From NCBI GenBank assembly GCA_007922225.1, contig ML679960.1, positions 2,618,032-2,682,031 on the forward strand: a stretch of DNA of 64,000 bases. The letters run 5' to 3'. The notes beneath the pieces were generated by a model. The model searched no databases. It worked only from the letters and a program-made list of their open reading frames with translations, and had not been told where the DNA came from. Position 1 is the first letter of the stretch; each line of letters starts with the position of its first letter. Of this stretch, positions 11,500-20,400 are shown one piece after another. A program made the position numbers and the translations under genes. Source of the stretch: Emydura subglobosa. Lineage: Eukaryota; Chordata; Testudines; Chelidae.

Positions 11500-12240
11500 A
11501 CTCTTCCACTCTTCCACTCTTCCAAAATTACTTCAGACTGCTGGGTCCCTGGTATAGTTTCGGTGGGCTATGCCCTCCAGTTTGCCTCATTTCCCCCAAA
11601 CAACCCTCCCCCTTCATCCCTCTTCAGGGACCCCTCTCATGATCAACTCCTCGTACAGGAGGTGGAGACCCTCCTCAGCCTGGGGGCAGTGGAAAAGGTC
11701 CCTCAAGGTATGGCGGGGAAAGGGTTCTATTCGAGGTACTTCTCATTCCCAAGGCGAAAGGGGGTCTAAGGCCCATATTAGACCTGCGTTGTCGCAACAA
11801 ATATATCAAGAGACTTTCGCATGGTCTCCGTAGCTTCCATAATCTCTTCTTTGGATCCAGGAGACTGGTTTGCCGCCCTCGATCTCAAGGACGCATATTT
11901 CCACATATCTATCCTCCCCAGCCACAGGCGCTTCCTTCGCTTCATGGTGGCTGGCTCCCACTACTAGTTCACAGTCTTACCCTTTGGCCTATCTTTGGCC
12001 CCAAGGGTGTTTACCAAATGCCCACCGGAAACGAAAAGGTGTACAAATTTTCCCATGCCTGGATGATTGGCTAATCGGGGCAGGTCCAGGTCCCAAGTGC
12101 AGAGCAGTGTGACCCTCACTTGCTCCACATGCTGCAAGCTGGGCCTGTAGATAAATGAACAGAAGTCCACCTCGATTTCTACATGATAGCCTCTCACCTC
12201 CCGGGAGCGAGGAACAATTAGGTGGACCACATCAGCAGGT
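11500..12240 (+). pseudogene. DIRS reverse transcriptase
   Basis: Copies RNA to DNA in the element's life cycle. Visible in order: LLVQEVETLLSLGAVEKVP and GFYSRYFSFP (11640-11755), DPGDWFAALDLKDAYFHISI (about 11858-11917, holding the first catalytic Asp), FLRFMVAGSHY, LPFGLSLAPRVF, and the catalytic box at 12056-12067. That box reads Cys-Leu-Asp-Asp; DIRS enzymes usually carry an aromatic residue in the first position. Frameshifts and stops separate the blocks (for example TAG at 11965), and the thumb region breaks off near 12230. Confidence 0.8.
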
Positions 12241-12249
12241 CATTTTTAC

Positions 12250-12660
12250 ACCAGTATGACTGGTCGCTATACCCAGGGGTGGCATCTATGCTCTCCCCAG
12301 GTGGACCTGTTCATGTCAGCCTGGAACAAGAAGTGCCCACAGTTCTGTTCTCTCCATGGTCGAGAGACCGGATCGATCTCTGACGCCTTCCTCATGGACT
12401 GGTTGGGGAGCCTCATGTACGCATTCCCGCCCATTCCCCTCCTGCTCAGGGTCCTGCTAAAGATCAAGAGGGACAGAGCAGACATTATCTTGATTGCACC
12501 AGCCTGGCCGAGATAGCACTGGTTCAGCATGTTGCTGGACCTCTTGATCGCACCCCCTCTGGAGCTCACGAGACTGCACAACCTCCTGTTCCAGTACTAC
12601 AGTTGCTTGTTGCACCCGGACCTGGACTCCTTGTACCTCACGACGTGGAGGCTCTTTGAC
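12250..12660 (+). pseudogene. DIRS pol, region between RT and recombinase
   Basis: Begins VDLFMSAWNKKCPQFCSLHGRE (about 12300) and runs through DAFLMDWLGSLMYAFPPIPLL and LLKIKRDRADIILIAPAWPR (to 12514), a segment conserved in DIRS and related pol proteins downstream of the RT/RNase H core. A stop follows at 12514-12516, but a matching tail (LHPDLDSLYLTTWRLFD) continues to 12660. The canonical RNase H core expected just before this is missing, so a deletion near 12240 is likely. Confidence 0.65.
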
Positions 12661-12662
12661 TG

Positions 12663-13640
12663 ATGGAGGATGAGCAACCCTGTTCGGTGCAGGTCCAGCA
12701 AGTCCTGCTTGGCAGCAGGAAGCCTTCTACACAGGTCATGTATCAGGCTAATTGTAGATGCTTTACCTGTTGGGCGGAGTCCCGGTGTATCCCGCCCAGC
12801 CTCTTGCCTATACAAGCGATCCTCGAGTATTTGCTCCAGCTAAAGCTCCAGGGTCTGGCGGTGGCCTTATTGAAGGTTCACCTAGCGGCTATTTCGGCCT
12901 TCCATCAGCTGCTAGAGGGGAGATCGTTGTTCTCCCATCCAATGTCGGTCAGGTTCCTCAAGGGGGTGGAGAGGGCCTGGGATCTCAACCTGGTCCTTTC
13001 GCAACTCATGTGGCCCACCCTTCGAAGCCATGGCTTCATGCCCTCTGGTTCTGCTTTCCTGGAAGGTGGCCTTCCTGGTGCCATTATCTCTGCAAGGAAG
13101 GTCGCAGAGATTAGGGCGCTGACCTTGGAGCCCCCTTATCCAGTGTTTTATAAAGATAAGGTTTAGTTGAGGCCGCACCCGACCTTTCTGCCCAAGGTGC
13201 TTTCCCAATTCCATTGTAATCAGGATATTTTTCTCCCTGTGTTTTTTCCCAAACCTCACGGTTCGGAGGAGGAGAAGAGGTAGCACTTGCTGGACATGAG
13301 ATGAGCCCTGGCCTTCTACATCGAGCACGCAAAGCCATTCCGGAGATCGATACAGCTCTTCGTTGCAGTGGCCGACCGGATGAAAGGCTCACCTGTCTCC
13401 ACCCAGTGCATCTCCTCATGAGCAGGCGAAGGTGCCGCTTCTGGGAACCATCACAGAGCACTCAACTGGAGCTCAAGCTTCATCTACAGGCTTCCTGGAG
13501 AGAGTCCTCATGCAAGACATCTGCAGAGCCGCCACCTGGTTTTCGGTGTATACCTTCATGTCCCACTACGCCATCGTCCAGCAGGAGAGAGAGGACGTGG
13601 GATTTGGCAGAGCAGGGCTGAAGGCAGCTCATCAGTAACT
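12663..13640 (+). pseudogene. DIRS tyrosine recombinase
   Basis: Would integrate the circular DNA copy by strand exchange. The N-terminal core-binding part is open from 12663 (QVMYQANCRCFTCWAE, ILEYLLQL, AISAFHQLLEG). The first catalytic Arg is in KVAEIRALTL (Arg at 13113-13115). A stop at 13165 and a frame change follow. The last catalytic block reads EHSTGAQASS then ICRAATWFSVYTFMSHYAI, with the Tyr nucleophile at 13567-13569. At 13468-13470, where the family has the second catalytic Arg of the His-x-x-Arg box, the codon is Gly. The 13113 and 13459 blocks are in different frames, so the gene is dead. Confidence 0.8.
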
Positions 13641-13681
13641 CCGACCCATCTCCAAGGTATTGCTTGTTAGTCACCTATAAT

Positions 13682-13714
13682 GGAATGGACATGAGCAAGC
13701 ACTCAAAGAAGAAA
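13682..13714 (-). repeat. Inverted copy of the DIRS left terminal repeat
   Basis: Reverse complement of 8845-8877 at 30 of 33 positions. It lies just after the recombinase gene and before the second inverted pair. Confidence 0.8.
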
Positions 13715-14008
13715 ACAAGGATACTTACCAGTAACTGCTGTTCTTTGAGATGTGTTGCTCATGTTCATTCCACAACCCACCCCCTGTCCCCGCTGCCGGA
13801 GTTGGCAGAAAGAAGGGACTGAGGGGGCGTAGGACCAGCAGTGCCTCATATACCTCAGCATGTGCACCGGGCTCCAGGGGGTGCTGGAGCCGGCCCTACG
13901 GGATCTGCTAAGGGGCAAAAAGTTCTGATAGCCATGCATGGACCTATAATGGAATGGACATGAGCAACACATCTCGAAGAACAGCAGTTACTGGTAAGTA
14001 ACCTTGTT
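13714..14008. repeat. DIRS right-end palindrome
   Basis: Arms 13714-13771 and 13951-14008 are reverse complements at about 55 of 58 bases, with a 179 bp spacer. Both contain the CATGTCCATTCC word of the left end. Folded, this gives a long hairpin. Confidence 0.85.
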
Positions 14009-14069
14009 TTATGTTTGAGTGTATATCATTAAATTGTTTTATGTTTTCATCTAGGTGTTTATATGGCCA

Positions 14070-14275
14070 CCACAGCAGAAGGATCCGAGCACCTCACAAA
14101 CATTAATAACTTATTGTTGAACATCCCAGTGAGGTAGGGAAGTATAATCCCCCTTTCTTTGATAGAAAACTGTCACAGTGACTTGCGTAAGGTCACTCAG
14201 GAAGTTGTAGGCAGAGCTGGGAATAGAACTCTGGTATCTTGAGTCCCAGTTACATGCCTTAACCACTAATTCTTC
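14070..14275 (-). mobile_element. MIR-like SINE
   Basis: On the minus strand it carries the SINE body: GGGACTCAAGATACCAGAG, CTGCCTACAACTTCCTGAGT, GACCTTACGCAAGTCACTGT and a TATAC..CCCTACCTCACTGGGA block. It is truncated at its 3' tail. Confidence 0.7.
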
Positions 14276-14350
14276 CTCCCTTGAAAATTAAACATTGAAT
14301 AAGGGTTTTTTCTTCCTTCTTTTTACTCATCAGTTTGTTTCCATGATGTA

Positions 14351-14445
14351 ATATCTGCATCATGATTAGTGGATCTGCATCATGATTAGTGGAATTAGTC
14401 ATGTTCTCTGGAGGGACTGTTATTGATGGGACACCAGAGAGATTG
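14351..14445 (+). repeat. Gypsy LTR 5' fragment with duplicated junction
   Basis: Contains a 20 bp tandem duplication (ATCTGCATCATGATTAGTGG, twice, 14352-14391) that resembles the sequence just before the LTR at 16211-16226, then an LTR start similar to 16225 and 55688 (CTGGAGGGACTGTTATTGA, GGGACACCAG). It ends near 14445. Confidence 0.6.
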
Positions 14446-15359
14446 AACGAATGGAGTCTTGATAGATGCAGAGGCACTCAGGCCTTACAAATTGACTACA
14501 CAAGAGGCACTGTTGCCCAGGGTTATCTGAACCCCAAAGCAATGGTAACTTAACTGTTCCTTTCCAGGTGGTGTAACGAATAAATCAATGGGGACATAGC
14601 TCCTCCATCTGATAAATGATTGATATAAATCAGAGTGATTTTATCTAAAAGTACTTTTTATTAGGTCTCAAGCACACACACACACACACACATGCTATAG
14701 CAATAGGTTCTGATCACCCCAAACCGAGATACCCAGAGTCTGAGATGGTTTTGAATTATCATCTTCCAGGGGGCCTTCCTTCTGTCCAGCTGAAGGGAGT
14801 TTATGTGTCAGCTCCTTGCCTGAAGAAAAACTCCCTCAAATTCCTTCAGACTGCTCTGAGGTATTTACTTTTACTTAGTCTTTTATAGCTCTCACAAAAC
14901 ACATAACTCATAGTAACCCCCTAGTGGGTTACCATTATAACCCCTATTAGGTCATCAATTCTCCTAGCTCCAGCAAATTACTCATTATCTCTTATCAGCA
15001 AAGCATTTCTAGTATATCTAGTCATAACAACAATAAAACTTACATGCTGGGGCATTCAAAACTGAGGTCGCTATCCACTTACTCTCTTCCATTCTCATGG
15101 TCTGTTAACTTTCTCTCCCATCCTCCCCTTCTGATTAGCAAAACTGCAATCATGCAGATATTTGGCCTGGCCTCTCAGTGTCCTAACAATCATTCCTAGC
15201 TATGTGGTGTTTGGTTTTTAGCTAACAATGGCTGGACTCACAAAATGGTTGCAATTATGTCAAATTCAATTCTTTAATAATGGCACAAGTGATCCAAAGG
15301 AACTGGAGGCACTTATAAGCCAGCAGAGAGAGAGAGAGCGTACAGAGATTGCAACATTT
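14446..15359. other. Non-coding stretch
   Basis: No gene. Includes a (CA)10 microsatellite at 14673-14692 and an (AG)n tract near 15326-15338. The flank between the two gypsy junctions could be remains of an element's interior but I see no pol motif. Confidence 0.4.
14673..14692. repeat. (CA)10 microsatellite
   Basis: Uninterrupted CA dinucleotides. Confidence 0.95.
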
Positions 15360-15631
15360 CCCAGGGTACATCTGGACTGCTGAACAGATGTGTTACCCTC
15401 AATTCTCCAACCTGGCGTGCCTTTTACACTGCTACGCTATGAGAGCAACCACTCCTGGTCCTCCAGCATATAAATTACTTCCAGTTATACAGCAAGATTG
15501 ATAAGCCAGCCACTCTTGAATTACACTGCAGAACAACACCAGAAAGTTCCCAGTCCCAGACTTGTCTCTAGAAATGTGCATCTTGTACTGCCTAGCTCTT
15601 TCCTTCTTTCCTTCAGTACAAGCTCATATTC
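15360..15631 (-). repeat. Unclassified dispersed repeat, copy 2 (inverted)
   Basis: Reverse complement of 500-785 through most of its length, with small indels. Shared words include TCCAGCATATAAATTACTTC and CCAGCCAC. Flanks differ, so the repeat ends near these limits. Confidence 0.7.
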
Positions 15632-15879
15632 CCTTTGATTATGCTGACACATGGCTGAGGTGCTGGCTAGCCTTTTGCCTCTGGGGAACTGGTCTGAAGC
15701 TGTTTCCCTAGACTTGGAACATGTCCTATAGAGTAAAATTTTTTAACTTTACACTGGAACAACGTTGCCGCACATATTTTACCAGAACAATAATGTTCAG
15801 CAGATCATGAGTTTTCAAATGATGTCTTACCTTTGTACAAAATTTATCATAGTCCTGTAAAAACGATGAACACGAGGGC

Positions 15880-16440
15880 ACAGACTGTCACAGGGATCAT
15901 TACAGAACAGGGAGACCAAGAACCATCTAGAAACCAATTCCACAGCGAGGGAACAGCCTCTCCTAGAGAGAGTTTGCTAGAGTTCGATACAAGTGACAGG
16001 GAGACAGCGAATGGACTCTCCTGATGTGGTCACCTGTTGAGGAGACCAAACTATCTCAGAGACTATGTTACCAGCTGAGTCTGATGTAAAGACATGATAC
16101 TAACTTAGCTATGTGCTAGCAACCTCTGACCAAAGGGACACGGGAAAGGCATCTGGGCATCAATTATTTGTTTTAATGTTTGTATTAAAATGTTTGTAAA
16201 ATAGGGAAGATGTATCGTGATAAGTGGAACTGGAGTCAGATGGCCATTGTTCCCTGGAGGGACTGTTATTTAGGGATGCCAGAAAAGTAGGGAACAGGGG
16301 GAGTTAGAAGGGAGGCAACTCAGCCACATGGACAGAGCAGTGCACAGGGTTTCATAAAGTTCAATTCGTTCAGCTTAACCTGCGGTCATCTTCCCTCTTT
16401 GCGAATGAAACAATGTCATATTGCTGTGTAAGACAACGTG
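15880..16440 (+). mobile_element. Ty3/gypsy 3' end with LTR
   Basis: 15880-16224 aligns with the end of the gypsy element at 57960-58261: an Arg/Glu-rich coding tail, CCTGTTGAGGAGACCAAACT, TGTGCTAGCAACCTCTGACC, then a GGGAAGATGTATCGTGATAA tract before the LTR. An LTR starts at 16225 (TGGAACTGGAGTCAG) and is shared with 55688. It includes a TTTCATAAAGTT block in the position of a polyadenylation signal. The right limit is approximate. Confidence 0.7.
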
Positions 16441-18369
16441 GTGCCCAGCTGTAATTCAGCTGAGACATAAAACAGATCCTTGCCATGTGTGGGCATTAGA
16501 GAATCACAGGGGAGCTTTAAAAAGCCACTAATTCCTGTGTCCTAGCTAAATTAAAGTCTGATTTAAAATCTCATTTCCCCCTGGAATTTGAGTAAACAAC
16601 TTTTCATCACAGTGGAACCTTTACTCACTTGGAATGGAACCTTACTCTGTGGATGGCCCCATTTAAGACAGTGGGACTATTAGAGGAGTAAGCTGTCACT
16701 AAACCAGACTAAGAGTATGAAGATCTGTCCCAATGAGTTGTAAAATGGAGAGGAGTATTGTTGTGTGTGAACTGTTGCTGTGTTTCTTCACAGAAGGTAG
16801 TTACCTTTCAGGGTGCAGCTCAGCAAAAAGAGCAGGCAGAACTCCCACCTGCCAGCTGTGTGAGAAACGACTGAATGCTTGAGCAGCACTGCACTGTTCC
16901 AGGTTTCCAGCTGGCAGCAACTGGAAGAATGAAGGGGGCGCCATGTACTGGGGAATGGGAAACAATTGGGGGGGGGGGGCAGATTGTGCGGAGATGGGTG
17001 CAGCAAATGGATAGTATTTAAGGGCCTGGGCACTGAGGAGGCAACAGCCACCCACCTTCAAGAGGCTAGGGATTTTAGGAACCTCATCCTCTGGTCTGGA
17101 CCTCACGAGCCAGACACAGAGCTCTCAAGGGGAAAGAGAGACAGAATCAGAATCTTCACCTTTATCACTCGTCTAATGAGGGCAACTGCTTCTTAGTTGG
17201 GTGGGAGCAGCTACTCGCAGCAGGGAGGTGAGAGGGCAGGAGTTCTTCTTGTTATGTACACTGAGAGACCAAATTTTCCCTTAACCTGTGTAGCAGTTCT
17301 AATTGACTGCCCTTCTCCAGCAAGTGGGAGGGGAGGCTGTTAAAAAGCAGCCAGTCAGTGGGATTTTCCTGAAGCCCATAAAAGAGTCTGAAAACTCATA
17401 GTCTATGGCAGAAATTCACACAGGCGGCATATCAGGAGGTGTGTGTAGATATTTGTGGAATGGGGGACCTGGGATATGGGAATGGGTATGCAGAATGAAT
17501 GGATTTATGTATGCAGTATGTGTGCGTGTGTGCGTGCGCACGTATGCACCATACACACAGCATGAATGAGTGGATAAACGTGGAACAAACTGGGATGGGT
17601 ATGGAGTAAGTTGAGTTTGGGGAATGTGCATGTCTCTGAGTGGAACAACTGGGAGCAGAGTGTGTGTGGGTGTATAATCATGGGTTGTGGAATGGAAGTA
17701 TTGAACAAATGGAATAGGTGTGAATGGAGCAAACAAGCACTGCATTCATGCAATTCAATGCATACTCATGCATATGCAAAAATGTGTTAACTCATATCTA
17801 CTGGTTTTCCCATTTCATATGTTGGCAGTGATGGATTAGAGGGCAAAGAGCAGGTGGAGAAGTGAATAGTGAATGATAAATGCAATTTTATCACATCAAT
17901 ATCACCACTCCTTATGCAGTTGTAAATATGTAAACTATATACATTTATCTGGCATATATGCAACTCCCATTGACATAAGTGAGTTTTCCTCATGCATCTA
18001 ACAGTAGAATTTGACCCCAGAATTTGTTAAGCATTTCACGCTATTCTCTGAAGCGTAAGATCAATCTTTATGATTACAATTATTATTATTATTTATTATA
18101 AAATACCAACTCTGTTTAGCTCAATTTCTCACATACAATAACTAAATCCCACCAGAAATCTTTCAACAGGACATAAAATATTAAACTTTCACTAATGGCA
18201 GCTTCATATCTCTTTGTAACTGTTCTGACATAATGTAATATTATCCTGCATTATGAAATCATTATATATCAGTTTCTCTCCCATTTATTATAATACCCAA
18301 TCTAATTTTCGGTCTTTTTCAAGCATTTCCTATAAATATAGCCATTCCTGTATTGTACCTTCAAAACAC
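16441..18369. other. Unassigned non-coding stretch
   Basis: No gene. Contains a G12 run (16968-16979), a TG/GC-alternating tract at 17519-17545, and from about 17440 to 17740 a loosely repeated 'gtggaacaa..tggga..g' pattern that may be a decayed minisatellite. Confidence 0.4.
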
Positions 18370-18730
18370 ACATTTCATTTTTATTAGCTGAGCAGTGTGA
18401 GTCACCCTATTAATTGGCATCAGCTGGCAACACATCACCAGACTGGCCTTTGTTGCACAGCCTATATTTAGAAACAAAATGAGACTGCTGCTGAGTTATA
18501 CAATGATGCAGTTATTTTTAGCTCTCCATTATACCTGGAGACTCTTGTCTGCCATCTGATCTGTTAACAGGCTGACAGAAGTGTGATTATTGATTCTCTC
18601 AATGTGCTCCTCCACCTTTCAGTCCCTGGACACCCAATGACATTTGCAATTTTGTTTACCTGCTGTTATTTATGTTTATGCCATCTCCAGCATAAGCTCA
18701 TTGAAATAAACTTGTATTCAGACAAAACAG
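18370..18730. other. Candidate conserved noncoding sequence
   Basis: Complex, repeat-free sequence with several TAAT-type words (CTATTAATTGG, TTATTGATTC) and no coding frame. This composition resembles developmental enhancers conserved across vertebrates. Called by composition only; the sequence alone cannot show conservation. Confidence 0.25.
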
Positions 18731-20330
18731 CCTAAGAATCCTATCTCTGAATGGCTAAAACAAAAACCTCCGAAACAGTAGCTACATTTTTGTCGAATCC
18801 GTTTGTTTGGATAAATATAGTCAAATGCCACTGCCCTAAAAATGTACTTAGATTAACAATGTCCAGCGCCTGAAGAGCTCATCTTCTGGTGTTTTTCCAC
18901 CTACTTCTTTTTCAGACTGATTTTTGCTGCTGGTGGAAGAAATGGGACTTACCGTTAGACTGAGCAAACAAATTGGTGTGTGAATGCACTGGAGATAGAA
19001 GGTGAGCTGTGGTTTGTTTCCAGGAAGTATCATGACAATTTGGTTGCTGTATTTTGTGGCAGAAGAAAATTCAGTTAAATCCACTTTCAGCGTCACATCT
19101 GCTCAAGAAGACAATTAGCCATTTAGGACCCACTGACTTTTGCTATTGATTTCAATGGGCCTAGGGTCAGGTCCTTAGTACTCAGTCCTAATTCAGTCCT
19201 TTATGGACCTTACATCACTGGTGTAAGTTGTAGCAGCTTCTCAGCTGCTTTAACTAATGCTTGGGCCTGGTGTCATAGGACCAGGGAGCTGCAATAAGAT
19301 CTCAATCAGCCGCTACCTTCCCCTACACCAAGGAGAGCTCTGGCAGGTGGCAGAATTGAATCCTCTGTTCCCCAGCTGTCTCTGGGGCCTTTCCAACCCC
19401 CTGCTAGTTTGGCTGAAGTGGAGCAGGGGTGTGCACGGGAATAAAAACTTGGCCGCCTATGGAGGGGCACTTTCTGTGCCTCCTGCAGTCAGAAGAGCTG
19501 GCTCTCCCCACCCTGCCTTTCACCAGCTGCCTGGGGCCAGAGGAGCTAGCTCCTTCCCTCTGCCACACGGCCCCACAGCCGGTGGAGCTGTCATCTCCTG
19601 CTCTGGCACCGGGCTGGAGGAGCTCACTCCTGGAGGAATTCTGTGCCCCAGCCGATTGGAATTCTGTGCCCCAGCCTTATGTACGCCCCACAATGGTATC
19701 ATGCTTCTAGGGACTCTCCCACTGTTTGCTTTGAGTGGATCACCAGGGGAGAAGTTGTACCCAGACGTTAATATTAACTTAGTTTTAGCTCTTTTGTGGA
19801 ATTCTCGCTGTGAGAATATAGACAATGCTTTTTATATTCAGGTGGCCGAATATGCATTCAGAATGCAGACACAATCTTTCTGTGCTAATTTTTCTAGTGT
19901 TCATTAAAAAAGTGATATCATGAATATACAAACTATCTGACCAACAGATTCTATTAATCTACTGGTATTTAATTTTTTGCAAGTATTTGGTTACATACAC
20001 AAGGTTAGATTTACTATGGGAGATGTTGAATATTATTAAATACACTGTTTTTTTAAACATTAGGGCATGCTCCAAAGACTATTGAAGTCAGGAGAAATCA
20101 GGCCCTTGCTGAAACAAGCAGTATCTAGGAAGAAATTTAGCCAGGGTCTGTGCCAACTTCAGCTTCATCTGGCATAAATCCTGGGGCTGCAAAGCCTTGC
20201 AAGGTCAGAAGGTAGTCTTCTGCTATGGTGCTCTCAGTGGATGCAGCTACAAACATTGGCACTCTGGCCTGGAAGGGGGCCTGCGAGCATAGCCAGGAAA
20301 TGGGCTTATTCATCACATCTCTAAGCGGCT
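18731..20330. other. Unassigned non-coding stretch
   Basis: No gene seen. 19380-19720 is GC-richer with GCTGG/CAGCC words and a short duplication of GGAATTCTGTGCCCCAGCC (19637 and 19658). The open frame at 19257-19907 has no family resemblance and is likely chance in this repeat-like DNA. Confidence 0.4.
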
Positions 20331-20400
20331 GCAGAATCTGCCAATGGAATCTGCCAATGGGATGGCCAAAGGCAGAATCTGCCAATGGGATGGCCAAAGG
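20331..20400. repeat. 28 bp tandem repeat, about 2.5 copies
   Basis: The unit begins GCAGAATCTGCCAATGGGAT and ends GGCCAAAG; one full copy (20372-20399), one near-full copy before it and a partial copy at 20331. Confidence 0.85.

Larger units (their letters stand above)
8845..14008 (+). mobile_element. DIRS-type tyrosine-recombinase retrotransposon, degenerate
   Basis: About 5.2 kb with gag-like, reverse transcriptase, a following conserved region, and tyrosine recombinase in the order expected for DIRS elements. It lacks LTRs and a DDE integrase. The left end (8845-8877) is inverted at 13682-13714, and the right end carries a second inverted pair (13714-13771 with 13951-14008). DIRS elements are thought to replicate through a circle made possible by such terminal repeats and integrate with the recombinase, leaving no target duplication; I see none. 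All coding parts carry frameshifts or stops and part of the RT/RNase H region appears deleted near 12230-12260. GC content is higher than in the flanks. Confidence 0.88.

Noticed and set aside
11964..13328. Minus-strand open frames within the DIRS pol
   Set aside because: Antisense to clearly recognisable RT and recombinase blocks.
17416..17753. His/Thr-rich minus-strand frames
   Set aside because: Produced by TG-rich simple repeat sequence.
19257..19907. 216-codon open frame on +
   Set aside because: Lies in GC-richer repeat-like DNA, with overlapping frames on the other strand and a duplicated 19 bp block; no known domain.
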